Assembly (NCBI RefSeq): GCF_014197015.1
Contig: NZ_JACIET010000003.1
Location: forward strand, 124,001-188,000
Source: Niveibacterium umoris
GTDB taxonomy: Bacteria; Pseudomonadota; Gammaproteobacteria; Burkholderiales; Rhodocyclaceae
Reading direction: 5' to 3'
Length of the DNA stretch: 64,000 bases
Below, piece by piece: positions 36,178 to 44,806 of the stretch. Within the stretch, counting starts at the first letter, position 1; each line of letters begins with the position of its first letter. The notes beneath the pieces were generated by a model. That model had not been told where the DNA came from and made no database searches. It saw nothing but the letters and a program-made list of their open reading frames with translations. The translations under genes were made by a program, and so were the position numbers.

Positions 36178-36232
36178 CGTGAGCAGCGCAGACACCGCAT
36201 AATCGGGCCGACCCCGCCCGCAGGAGCCACGC

Positions 36233-36616
36233 ATGAATCTCGAGAAGGTCGTCTTCGGTTTCTTCATCGTGCTGGCTGCGACGATGAACTTCGGTTTCTT
36301 CGTCGGCGATATCGACAACCCGGTGCACCACGACGTCTTTGAACTGTTCACCGCGATCGTCGTGAACCTGATCGCGACCGTGCTGAAGTTCGGCGACCGC
36401 ACGCAGATCGGCGCCATCCATCTCGCCACCAGCCTGGTGGCGGACCTGCAATTGATCGCGGCCGCAATCTACTGGGCCTACTCGGTCCATGTCTCCGGCG
36501 TCGGCATGACCCCGGGCGTTACTGCCAGCGTCGTTTCGCTGGCGGCCGGCGCGATGCTCGCCAACGTCGTCTCCGTGATCATCCTCATCGCCGAAACCGT
36601 GATGATGCGCCGCTGA
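36233..36616 (+). CDS. DUF6394-type small membrane protein, K+ channel partner
   Basis: A 127-residue protein with about four hydrophobic segments, starting MNLEKVVFGFFIVLAATMNFGFF. I recognise it as the DUF6394 kind often found beside the TrkA-N channel gene. It ends 10 bases before that gene, so the two are almost certainly co-expressed and may form a complex. The function is unknown. Confidence 0.78.
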   Translation: MNLEKVVFGFFIVLAATMNFGFFVGDIDNPVHHDVFELFTAIVVNLIATVLKFGDRTQIGAIHLATSLVADLQLIAAAIYWAYSVHVSGVGMTPGVTASVVSLAAGAMLANVVSVIILIAETVMMRR

Positions 36617-36626
36617 CGGGCGCGCC

Positions 36627-38330
36627 ATGGACAGCGTCATCTTCCTGATGCTGCGGCGCATGCGTGCGCCGCTGATCGTGCTGATCGCGATCTACGCGAT
36701 CTCGGTGCTGGGCCTTGCGCTCATCCCGGGCATCGACGCCGACGGCAGACCCGCGCCGCCGATGAGCTTCTTCCACGCCTTCTACTTCGTCAGCTACACC
36801 GCGACCACCATCGGCTTTGGCGAAATCCCCGGCGCGTTCTCCGACGCGCAGCGGATGTGGACGGTGCTTTGCATCTACCTCACCGTGATCGGCTGGTCCT
36901 ACTCGATCATCACCCTGCTCGGACTGCTGCAGGACAAGGGCTTCCAGGCTGCATTCGCGAAGATCCGCTTCGCCCGCGCGGTGCGACGCCTGCGCGAACC
37001 GTTCTACCTGATCTGCGGCTGCGGCGAGACCGGCACGCTGATCGGCAGTGCCTTCGATCGCATCTGCACCCGCTTCGTCGTGCTGGAGTTGTCGGAGCAT
37101 CGCGTGCAGGAACTCGACCTGCTCGAATGGCGTGCCGATGCACCGGCGCTTGCGGGCGACGCGCGCGCGCCGGAACTGCTCAAGCTCGCCGGCCTGCTGC
37201 ATCCGAAGTGCCGCGGGGTGCTGGCGGTGACCAGTTCTGAAGAGGCCAACCTGGCGGTGGCGATTGCGGTGCGCCTGTTGCGTCCCGAGATACCGGTGCT
37301 CGCACGGGCGCGGTCCGACGCCGTCAGCGCCAACATGGCTTCGTTCGGCACCGACCATGTCATCAACCCCTTCCGCCGCTTTGCCGACCAGCTCGCGCTG
37401 GCGGTGCGGGCGCCCGAGGTCTTTCGCCTCGAACAACTGCTCACCGGCATCCCGGGTGAAGCCACGCCAACGCCGCATCGCCCCCCGCGCGGCAACTGGA
37501 TCGTATGCGGCTACGGCCGCTTTGGCCATGCGATTGTGGCCGCCCTCGACAGCGAGGCGCTGCCGGTGACGCTGATCACCCCGGATCCGCCCGAGCAGCC
37601 GGGCCGGCGCTGCATTGCCGGCCTCGGCACCGAAGCCGAACCGCTGCTGGCGGCAGGCGTCCGCACTGCCGCAGGCATCGTCGCCGGCACCGACAACGAT
37701 GTGAACAACCTGTCCATCGCCGTCACGGCACGCGAACTGAACCCTTCGATCTTCGTCGTGATGCGCCAGAACCAAGCCGCGAACGGCGCCTTGTTCGATG
37801 CCTTCGTCGGCGATTTCGCGCTGGTGCCAAGCCGCCTGATCGCGCAGGAATGCCTGGCCACGCTGACGACGCCCCTGCTTTCGGAATTCCTCACGCGCAT
37901 GCGCACGCAAGACAACGACTGGGCGGCGCAACTGATCGGCAGTATCGAAGCGGTGTGCCCGGCACAGGTCCCCGACATACGCGGTATCACCTTGAACATT
38001 TCAGAGGCCCGCGCGGCGTATCTGCACCTCATGGCCGACGCACCGCTGACCTTGGGCGACGCTCTGCGCGACAGCGCCGCCCGCGACAGCCGGCTGCCGC
38101 TGGTGCCGCTGATGCTGCGGCGCGCCAGGCAGATCACGCTGCTGCCGTCGCCGCAGACGCCCCTCGTGGCGGGCGACGCCCTGCTGCTGGCAGGGCCGCA
38201 CAGCGCGCATATGCGGCTGCAGCTCGCGCTGCAAAACGCCAATGCGTTCGACTATGCCCAGCACGGGCGCAACAGCCCGGGCGGCTGGATCTGGCAACGC
38301 CTTGCCCGGCGCAAGGTCGCACCGCCATGA
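36627..38330 (+). CDS. Potassium channel with two TrkA-N/RCK domains
   Basis: A 567-residue channel. Two membrane helices flank a pore loop with the selectivity filter TIGFG (61-65), followed by two tandem RCK/TrkA-N Rossmann domains (about 129-250 and 287-420) and a TrkA-C-like end. The first nucleotide motif is ICGCGETG and the second is VCGYGRFG. The filter is the TxGFG variant of K+ channels. It probably gates K+ or a related monovalent cation in response to nucleotide or ligand binding. Strong terminator follows the stop directly. Confidence 0.88.
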   Translation: MDSVIFLMLRRMRAPLIVLIAIYAISVLGLALIPGIDADGRPAPPMSFFHAFYFVSYTATTIGFGEIPGAFSDAQRMWTVLCIYLTVIGWSYSIITLLGLLQDKGFQAAFAKIRFARAVRRLREPFYLICGCGETGTLIGSAFDRICTRFVVLELSEHRVQELDLLEWRADAPALAGDARAPELLKLAGLLHPKCRGVLAVTSSEEANLAVAIAVRLLRPEIPVLARARSDAVSANMASFGTDHVINPFRRFADQLALAVRAPEVFRLEQLLTGIPGEATPTPHRPPRGNWIVCGYGRFGHAIVAALDSEALPVTLITPDPPEQPGRRCIAGLGTEAEPLLAAGVRTAAGIVAGTDNDVNNLSIAVTARELNPSIFVVMRQNQAANGALFDAFVGDFALVPSRLIAQECLATLTTPLLSEFLTRMRTQDNDWAAQLIGSIEAVCPAQVPDIRGITLNISEARAAYLHLMADAPLTLGDALRDSAARDSRLPLVPLMLRRARQITLLPSPQTPLVAGDALLLAGPHSAHMRLQLALQNANAFDYAQHGRNSPGGWIWQRLARRKVAPP

Positions 38331-38359
38331 AAAAAGCCCGCATGTGCGGGCTTTCTTTT
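38331..38359. terminator. Bidirectional terminator between K+ channel and glycine-zipper genes
   Basis: AAAGCCCGCA / TGCGGGCTTT with a TG loop; A-run before and T-run (TTTCTTTT) after, so it can stop both convergent transcripts. Confidence 0.9.
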
Positions 38360-38375
38360 GTTGGGCGCGGGCCGC

Positions 38376-38846
38376 TCAATCGTCCCAATCGCCATGGCGA
38401 TGATGCTTGCGATGGCCCGGCGGCACCCAGTCGTCATCATCATGCCCATGGCGATGATGGCGATGGTGCGAGTCATAGTTGCCGCCCTTCGGCTCGCTGA
38501 CGTTCTTGCCGATCACCGAACCGGCCGCACCGCCAAGGCCTGCGCCGATGATCGCGCCGTTCTTGCCGCCGGTCGAGCGCCCCACGGCAGCGCCGGACGC
38601 GCCACCAATCGCCCCGCCGATCATCGCGCCGTTCTTGCCACGCTTGTCTGACGCGACCCCCGCACCGAGGGCGCCACCAATCGCGCCACCGAGCACTTCA
38701 CCGCTCTTGCCGCCCATCGAATGCCCCAGCGCGGTACCCGCCGCCGCGCCAAGACCACCGCCGAGTGCCGTCTGGCCGTCGTTCGCGAATGCGCTGCTGG
38801 CGAGCGCCACCGTGACGGCCAGCGCCGAAATGACTTTCTTGTACAT
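38376..38846 (-). CDS. Glycine-zipper protein with His/Asp-rich tail
   Basis: A 156-residue exported protein: signal peptide (about 21 residues), then three repeats of a glycine-zipper pattern (GGAIGGALGAG, GGAIGGASGAA, GAGLGGAAGS) typical of membrane-inserting outer-membrane or periplasmic proteins. The last 35 residues are rich in His, Asp and Arg (HHRHHRHGHDDDD), which could bind metal ions such as Ni, Zn or Cu. Function unknown. Single gene. Confidence 0.8.
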   Translation of the reverse strand: MYKKVISALAVTVALASSAFANDGQTALGGGLGAAAGTALGHSMGGKSGEVLGGAIGGALGAGVASDKRGKNGAMIGGAIGGASGAAVGRSTGGKNGAIIGAGLGGAAGSVIGKNVSEPKGGNYDSHHRHHRHGHDDDDWVPPGHRKHHRHGDWDD

Positions 38847-38950
38847 GAAACCCCTCTGTTGAAACCGCTCTAACGTGGATTATTTTCCCATTTAATGACA
38901 GGAACATCCATGCCTCTTTGTTGCAAACTGCAAATGCGCCGCTGACAAAG

Positions 38951-38981
38951 AAGCGGCCCGGAATACCGATCACCGGGCCGC
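38951..38981 (-). terminator. Probable terminator of the FKBP-rluF unit
   Basis: Nine-base stem GCGGCCCGG / CCGGGCCGC with an 11-base loop; read on the minus strand it is followed by TTCTTTG. It lies 29 bases after the rluF stop. Confidence 0.6.
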
Positions 38982-39009
38982 GCTCGCCTGCGATAACTGA
39001 CTGTGCCGA

Positions 39010-41037
39010 CTACTCGAAGGATTCATCCTCGCGCAGAAAGCGCCACTGCCCGAGCGGCAAATCGCCCAGCACCACCTTGCCGATACGGATGCGCTTGAGC
39101 CCGGTCACGGTAAGGCCGACCAGCTCACACATCCGGCGGATCTGGCGCTTGCGCCCTTCGCGCAGCACGAAGCGGAGCTGATCCTCGTTGATCCACTCCA
39201 CCTTGGCCGGGCGCAGTTGCTTGTCATCGAGTTCGAGGCCGTGGTTCAGCAAGGCCAGCCCTTCCGCGCTCAACTGGCCCTCGACCCGGACGAGGTACTC
39301 CTTTTCGACCGTCGAGTCCTCGCCGATCAGCTGGCGTGCGATGCGTCCGTCCTGCGTCAGCACCAGCAGCCCGGTCGAATCGATGTCCAGCCGCCCGGCC
39401 GGCGCCAGCCCGTGGAAGTGCGCCGGCTTGAGCAGCGGGCCGCCATCCGGCCGGTACTGGCTGGCCTGCGTCACCAGCGAGGCCGCCGGCGGATAGTCGT
39501 CTTCCGGCTGCCCGGAAACAAAACCGACCGGCTTGTGCAGCAGGATCGTCATGCGGGTGCCCTGCAGCTTTGCCGCCTCGGGCGCCAGCGTGATCTTCGC
39601 GTCTGGCTCGGCGCGCCGACCCAGTTCCTTGACCCGCTCGCCATCGACGAAAACCCAGCCGCGCTCGATGTACTCGTCGGCCTCACGGCGCGAGCAGATG
39701 CCGCGCGCAGCCATCAGCTTGGAGATACGCACGCCCTGCGGCAGATCGTCTTCTTCGTCCTCGTCATCCTCGTCGACTTCATGGCGACGGGGGCGCGGCA
39801 CCATGCCCGCGTCGCGCGGCGGCTGCGGGTAACGCCCGCGTTCGCCTGCCGGGCGCGGTGGCCGGTCGCCCCAGGCCGGGCGCTCACCACGCGGCGCGCC
39901 GCGGGTGTCGCGGGCCGGGGCGCGGCCATCGCCAGCGCCCTCGCCACGGCGCGGGCGTTCGTCCCGCGCAAAACCGCTGCCGCCGTCGCGGCGTGGCTGC
40001 CCTTCGCGCCCATAGCCGCCTACGCGCGGCCTGTCGTCGCGATTGAATCCACCCTCGCGTGGTCGATCGGTGCGGTCGAAACCACCGCTGCGCGGCCGAT
40101 CGTCGCGGCCAGAAAAGCCTTCACGTCGCGGCGCTTCATCACGATTGAAGCCACCCGGCCCGCGCGGTCGCTCATCGCGGTTGTAACTGCCTTCGCGGCG
40201 CGGACGTTCGTCACGCGCAAACGAAGCATCGCCGCGCAGCGGACGATCACCCCACTGGCGCTGATCACGCGGCCGACCATCGTCGCGACCGCGCGGCCCT
40301 TGCGCATTCGCGTCGCCACGCGGCCGATCGCCCTGGTAGCGCGGACGCTCACCGGTGTCGCGCGAGCGCTCGCCTTCGTATCGCGGCCTGTCGGATGGCG
40401 CACGCGCGCGATCACCCTCATAACGCGGGCGGTCGGACGGTGCGCGCGCCCGGTCACCTTCGTAGCGCGGCCGATCCGACGGCGCACGCGGGCGATCGCC
40501 GTCGTAGCGGGGCCGATCTCCCTGATAACGCGGGCGATCATCCGGCCCACGGCTGTCGGCACGGGGCGGGCGATCATCACGCTCGAAACGGGGGCGGACA
40601 TCGTTGCGGCGCGGGCCACCTTCGCCACGCCGGAAATCGTCGCCGCCGCTGCGGCGGATGTCGTCGGTCGGGTAGTCGCGGCGCGGGGTGCGGGGCCCCT
40701 CGTTTGCGTCGCGGCGCGGCCCGCGCGGGGCATCGCGCCCGTCACGGCCGCCTCGCGGCGCGTCGCCGGCACGTGCCGGCCGCTCGCGCGTGTCACCGCG
40801 TTCGCCACGCGGCTCACCGCGCGGTCGATCGCCCCAGCCGCCCTGGCGGCGGTAGTCCCCATCGCCCGACTGGGCGCGGCGAGGCTCGTCACCCCCTTGC
40901 CCGGACGCATCGCGCGGCGCATTCGCGGCGGCGCGCTTTCCGGCAATAGCGCGCTCCAGCGCGGCGCGTGCACGCGGGCCGGTACGGGTACCGGTCAGTG
41001 AAGGCCGTTCGGCTTTGGGCTTGTTTGGCTTGTTCAC
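39010..41037 (-). CDS. rluF: RluF/RluB-type 23S rRNA pseudouridine synthase with a 440-residue Arg/Asp-rich N-terminal extension
   Basis: A 675-residue protein. The C-terminal 230 residues are a normal S4-domain pseudouridine synthase: S4 with [17 protein letters not shown], catalytic Asp551 in [12 protein letters not shown]-binding [11 protein letters not shown], and the family end [18 protein letters not shown]. The first 440 residues are low complexity, made of RPR, GDRPR, RDERPRR and GGF units, almost without hydrophobic residues, and then an acidic [10 protein letters not shown] block. Such RGG-like tails bind RNA and can drive condensates (inference). It starts with GTG overlapping the FKBP stop by four bases, so translation is coupled. 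Confidence 0.9.
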   Translation of the reverse strand: MNKPNKPKAERPSLTGTRTGPRARAALERAIAGKRAAANAPRDASGQGGDEPRRAQSGDGDYRRQGGWGDRPRGEPRGERGDTRERPARAGDAPRGGRDGRDAPRGPRRDANEGPRTPRRDYPTDDIRRSGGDDFRRGEGGPRRNDVRPRFERDDRPPRADSRGPDDRPRYQGDRPRYDGDRPRAPSDRPRYEGDRARAPSDRPRYEGDRARAPSDRPRYEGERSRDTGERPRYQGDRPRGDANAQGPRGRDDGRPRDQRQWGDRPLRGDASFARDERPRREGSYNRDERPRGPGGFNRDEAPRREGFSGRDDRPRSGGFDRTDRPREGGFNRDDRPRVGGYGREGQPRRDGGSGFARDERPRRGEGAGDGRAPARDTRGAPRGERPAWGDRPPRPAGERGRYPQPPRDAGMVPRPRRHEVDEDDEDEEDDLPQGVRISKLMAARGICSRREADEYIERGWVFVDGERVKELGRRAEPDAKITLAPEAAKLQGTRMTILLHKPVGFVSGQPEDDYPPAASLVTQASQYRPDGGPLLKPAHFHGLAPAGRLDIDSTGLLVLTQDGRIARQLIGEDSTVEKEYLVRVEGQLSAEGLALLNHGLELDDKQLRPAKVEWINEDQLRFVLREGRKRQIRRMCELVGLTVTGLKRIRIGKVVLGDLPLGQWRFLREDESFE
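40339..40506 (-). repeat. Four tandem 42-base units coding a 14-residue repeat in the rluF extension
   Basis: Units run 40506-40465, 40464-40423, 40422-40381 and 40380-40339 and encode [18 protein letters not shown] peptides. Units 2 and 3 encode the same 14 residues ([14 protein letters not shown]) yet differ in 9 of 14 codons. Confidence 0.85.
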
Positions 41038-41702
41038 GCGATCTCCAGCAATTCGACTTCGAACACAAGCGTCGCGTTCGGCGGAATCACACCGCCCGCA
41101 CCACGACGGCCATAACCGAGTTGCGGCGGAATCGTCAGCTTGCGGCTGCCACCCACCTTCATGCCGGCGACGCCATCATCCCAGCCACGAATCACCTGGC
41201 CGCGACCGAGCAGGAAGCTGAACGGTTCGTCGCGATCCTTGCTGGAATCGAACTTCGTCCCGTCAGTCAGCCACCCGGTGTAGTGCACCACCACCGTTCG
41301 GCCCGGTTTGGCTTCAGCGCCGGTGCCGAAGATGACGTCTTCGATGACCAGTTCGCCGCCCACGTCGAGCAACTCGACTTCGAATACCAGCGTCGCGTTG
41401 GGCGGAATCACGCCCCCTGCACCGCGCTCGCCGTAACCGAGTTGCGGCGGAATCGTCAGCTTGCGGCGACCACCGACCTTCATGCCCGCGACACCTTCGT
41501 CCCAGCCACTGATGACCTGTCCGCGTCCAAGGTCAAAACTGAAGGGATCATTGCGATCCTTGCTCGAATCGAATTTGCTGCCGTCGGTCAGCCAGCCGGT
41601 GTAATGCACGGTGACGGTACCGCCGGTCTTGGCCTCGGCGCCGGTGCCGAGCACGGCGTCTTCGATGATGAGGCCGCTGGCCGTGGTGATCGCTTCGCTC
41701 AC
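41034..41702 (-). CDS. Tandem FKBP-type peptidyl-prolyl isomerase
   Basis: A 222-residue protein of two FKBP domains (about 1-112 and 113-222) with 13 differences in 96 aligned positions, so a recent in-gene duplication. Each keeps the FKBP core ([18 protein letters not shown], [13 protein letters not shown], [22 protein letters not shown]). No signal peptide, hence cytoplasmic. GTG 41702 is chosen because AGGAG sits 7 bases upstream; an ATG at 41792 gives a 30-residue non-conserved extension. The stop overlaps the rluF start (GTGA). Confidence 0.9.
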   Translation of the reverse strand: MSEAITTASGLIIEDAVLGTGAEAKTGGTVTVHYTGWLTDGSKFDSSKDRNDPFSFDLGRGQVISGWDEGVAGMKVGGRRKLTIPPQLGYGERGAGGVIPPNATLVFEVELLDVGGELVIEDVIFGTGAEAKPGRTVVVHYTGWLTDGTKFDSSKDRDEPFSFLLGRGQVIRGWDDGVAGMKVGGSRKLTIPPQLGYGRRGAGGVIPPNATLVFEVELLEIA

Positions 41703-41993
41703 GGGAAATCTCCTGCTGAAAAGGGAAACGCCGGACGGCGCTCGAAGGCGGTCCGGCGTGCTACGCGCGTAGTATCTCACGACGCCTCTCATTTAGGGCG
41801 CCCGATGCGCTTGCCCTTGTCACCGGCCGGTGCTTGGCGCAGAGCAAGTGCGCCGAACGCCAACGCGGGTGCGCCGGCTAGGGGTATTCCCTCGCGCACC
41901 CGCCGCATTTGATCCAGATCGATTCGCGCTTGGCTGCGCTGCGTCTAGATTGAATGAAGCGCGCACCCCAGATTGCGCTGGAGGAGAACGTTC

Positions 41994-42470
41994 ATGAGCT
42001 TGCAACCGGTTCGGTCGGTACCCGAGTTTTATGCTCGCGCCATTGCCATAGAACGCGAAGCGATCGCCTGCTACAACGACTTCGCGGGGCGGATGGAGGC
42101 GCTTGGCAACGCCGAAACCGCGCAGTTGTTCCGCGAGATCGCGCGTCAGGAAGAAGGCCATGCGCAAGAACTGGTGCGCTGCGCAGACGGCTGCCGCATG
42201 CCGGCCATCAGCAGCGCCAGCGTTCCGCCCCCGCTCAGCATCGCCGGCGATTCGGCGGCCTTGATCGAAGCCTCGCTGAGTCCGATCGGTGCGATCCAGA
42301 TTGCCATGAGTGCGGAGCGACGTGCCGTCAGCTTCTACCAGAACGTGAGCCTGACCTCGCCTGACCCGGTCGTAAGGGAACTGGCCGAGAGCATGATTCT
42401 CGAAGAGTTCGAGCATTTGCAGTTGCTCGAACGGCTGGCGGCAAGGCTTGACGCCAAACCGGCGCACTAG
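41994..42470 (+). CDS. Ferritin-like / rubrerythrin-type diiron protein
   Basis: A 158-residue four-helix protein with paired iron-ligand motifs ERE, RQEEGHAQ and LEEFEHLQ, as in rubrerythrins, but no rubredoxin zinc ribbon. It could act in peroxide removal or iron handling. GAGGAG lies just upstream of ATG 41994. Divergent from the FKBP unit across about 290 bases. Confidence 0.82.
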   Translation: MSLQPVRSVPEFYARAIAIEREAIACYNDFAGRMEALGNAETAQLFREIARQEEGHAQELVRCADGCRMPAISSASVPPPLSIAGDSAALIEASLSPIGAIQIAMSAERRAVSFYQNVSLTSPDPVVRELAESMILEEFEHLQLLERLAARLDAKPAH

Positions 42471-42597
42471 GCCCGCGCCACAACGGCGTCAGCAAATGCC
42501 CTTCGCGGCCGGGCCGGTGTTGGCCTTGCCGCTGCGGGCTTGCGGAGGCAGCGCGTTCCGCGCGATAGTCAGCGCATCGTCTTCTCATTGCCGCTAG

Positions 42598-43614
42598 ATG
42601 CCCTCACCCCGTCGCGCCACCACTGGCGTCGAGATTGCCGCTTGGCTGCTTACCGGCGCTGCGCTCATCTCGGTGCTCCTGCTGCATCTTGTGCCCCCCC
42701 TGCTCGCCGGGCTGCTCGTCTTCGAACTGGTCGCCCTGATCAGCCCTTTCTTTGCGCGCGCGATTCCGAACCAGCGCGCCAAGCTCGTCGTGGTCACCTT
42801 GCTTTCGATCATCGTGGTCGCAGCGCTGGTGGGTACCGTCATTGCCGTTGCGCGCGTGCTGGGGCAGGAAGTCGGCAGCGCCGCCGGACTCTTCGGCAAG
42901 CTCTCCTTGCTGCTCGAAGACGTGCGTACCGTATTGCCGCCCTGGTTGATCAATTACCTTCCGGCCGACCCGGACGCGCTGGAGCACAGCATTGGCGCCT
43001 GGCTTTCAACGCATGCGAAACAATTGCAGACCACCGGCGCCGCGTTCGGCCGCGGCTTCGTCAAGGCGTTGCTGGGCATGGTGATCGGCGCGATGCTCGC
43101 GCTTCACGAAGTCCAGCCCAATCACGCCAGCGGCCCCCTGGCGACGGCGCTGCGCGGCTGCGCGATGCGTCTGGCGCAAGCCTTCCGGCGCGTGGTGTTC
43201 GCCCAGTTCTGGATCTCGGCGATCAACACGACGCTGACGGCGGTCTTCCTGCTGCTGGTCTTGCCCCTGTTCGGCGTACATCTGCCGCTGGTCAAGACGA
43301 TGATCGCGATCACCTTCTTTGCCGGCCTGCTGCCAGTGATCGGGAATCTGGTGTCGAACACGCTGATCACGTTCATCGCGCTGTCGATCTCGGTGCAGAT
43401 CGCGGCCGCCGCACTGGTGTTCCTGATCGTCGTGCACAAGCTGGAGTATTTCCTGAACGCGCGCATCGTCGGCGGCCACATCGATGCACGCGCCTGGGAA
43501 CTGCTGATCGCGATGCTGGTGTTCGAATCGGCCTTCGGGCTTGCCGGCCTGATCGCTGCGCCAGTGTTCTATGCCTTCATCAAAGCTGAGTTGCGCAGTC
43601 GCGGCCTGGTCTAG
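42598..43614 (+). CDS. AI-2E family (PerM-like) membrane transporter
   Basis: A 338-residue integral membrane protein of the AI-2E/UPF0118 family with about eight hydrophobic segments and the characteristic long loop in the middle (about 95-150). Members export varied small molecules or Na+; despite the name, AI-2 transport is not implied. No lux-type gene is nearby. It ends 44 bases before the first degenerate GGDEF gene. Confidence 0.85.
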   Translation: MPSPRRATTGVEIAAWLLTGAALISVLLLHLVPPLLAGLLVFELVALISPFFARAIPNQRAKLVVVTLLSIIVVAALVGTVIAVARVLGQEVGSAAGLFGKLSLLLEDVRTVLPPWLINYLPADPDALEHSIGAWLSTHAKQLQTTGAAFGRGFVKALLGMVIGAMLALHEVQPNHASGPLATALRGCAMRLAQAFRRVVFAQFWISAINTTLTAVFLLLVLPLFGVHLPLVKTMIAITFFAGLLPVIGNLVSNTLITFIALSISVQIAAAALVFLIVVHKLEYFLNARIVGGHIDARAWELLIAMLVFESAFGLAGLIAAPVFYAFIKAELRSRGLV

Positions 43615-43657
43615 CCCTGGACACCATGAACCCCAAGCAATCAACGCCCGCTGCCCG

Positions 43658-44806
43658 ATGATCGACGTTCCCACCCTTCTCACCGTGCTGTGCCTGGACT
43701 GCGTAGCGCTCGCACTGACGCTGCTCGCCATGCAGATCGGCCGCATGAAGGATGGACAGACCCAATGGTTCTCGGCCTTGATCTGCCAGGCCATTGCAGT
43801 CGCGCTGTTTGTCTGGATGGCCTACACGCCCCCCACGCCGACCGTCATTGTCAGCAGCATCGTGCTGCTGTCCGCGAGCTTTTCCTTGTATGCCGCGTCG
43901 ATGGCGGCGTTTGCCAACGCACGGCTGCCGCGTCTCGCGCTGGTCCTGCCGCCGGTATTGCTGGGCCTCCAGCACGCGCACTGGGTCGACGACTTTGCCG
44001 CGCGCGCACTTTGCTCGAACGCCGTGTTCGCTTTCCAGCTGGGGCTCTGCGCGTGGCCGCTGGTCCGCATGCCGGCAGACGGCAAGGCACACTATCGCTG
44101 GCTGGTCAGCGCGAGTTTCCTGCTCGGCGCTTTTTCAATGCTGCTGCGCTTGGGGGAGCTCGTATTTGCGCCCGAGCGCCTGCCCGATCTGTCGGTCAGC
44201 GAACCGATCAACGCGACCGGCGTGTGGCTCAACCACCTCAACCTGATTCTCAGCAACCTCGGGATTGCACTGATGCACCAGGCCCGCGCGCGCGCCGCGG
44301 CGGATCAGCTCGCCACCCGGGATGCCCTGACCGAGCTGTTCAACCGGCGATCGTTCATGCTCCAGGCCGCGCGCGAAGTCCTGCGCGCCGAACGCAGCGA
44401 ACAACCGCTGTCGGTGCTCATCATCGATCCCGACCACTTCCGGCAAATCAACGCGACCTATGGCAGCCTGGCCGGCGACCGCGTCTTGCGCCACCTCGCG
44501 CAACAGACCGAGGCGCTGCTGCGCGGCCAGGATCTGTGCGCCCGTTACGGTGACGAGGAAATCGCGATCCTGCTCCCCGATACGCCCCAAGGTGGCGCAC
44601 ACACACTGGCAGAGCGACTGCGCGAACACATTGCCAAACAGTATGTCGGGCCAGACATGGTGCGCTACACCGTGAGCATCGGCACTGCCAGCCTCAAGCA
44701 GGGCGAACGCGACGCCGCGACCTTGGTGGCCCGCGCCGAGGCCTCGCTGGCTGTGGCCAAGCAGGCCGGCCGCAACCGCGTCGCACCCGCAGGCGAAGCC
44801 GCATGA
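43658..44806 (+). CDS. Membrane protein with degenerate GGDEF domain keeping the I-site
   Basis: A 382-residue protein: about six membrane helices (residues 1-215), then a GGDEF-fold domain (about 225-375). The signature reads GDEEI (298-302) instead of GG(D/E)EF, so cyclase activity is doubtful. The inhibitory I-site RGQD is preserved at 289-292 with correct five-residue spacing, so it may bind c-di-GMP as a receptor (inference by analogy with PelD-type effectors). Its stop overlaps the start of the next gene by four bases (ATGA). Start at ATG 43658. Confidence 0.87.
   Translation: MIDVPTLLTVLCLDCVALALTLLAMQIGRMKDGQTQWFSALICQAIAVALFVWMAYTPPTPTVIVSSIVLLSASFSLYAASMAAFANARLPRLALVLPPVLLGLQHAHWVDDFAARALCSNAVFAFQLGLCAWPLVRMPADGKAHYRWLVSASFLLGAFSMLLRLGELVFAPERLPDLSVSEPINATGVWLNHLNLILSNLGIALMHQARARAAADQLATRDALTELFNRRSFMLQAAREVLRAERSEQPLSVLIIDPDHFRQINATYGSLAGDRVLRHLAQQTEALLRGQDLCARYGDEEIAILLPDTPQGGAHTLAERLREHIAKQYVGPDMVRYTVSIGTASLKQGERDAATLVARAEASLAVAKQAGRNRVAPAGEAA

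Noticed and set aside
39217-41001. A 594-codon open frame on the plus strand opposite the rluF gene
   Set aside because: It is the mirror of an Arg/Asp/Gly-rich coding strand, where biased third positions remove stops. It lacks a ribosome site and reads as an Arg/Ala/Thr/Val string.
41789-41908. A 39-residue minus-strand frame (MRRVREGIPL... to ...KRIGRPK) whose stop overlaps an ATG in frame with FKBP
   Set aside because: No ribosome site and no recognised family; FKBP has a much better GTG start with AGGAG downstream of it. Kept only as a remote possibility.
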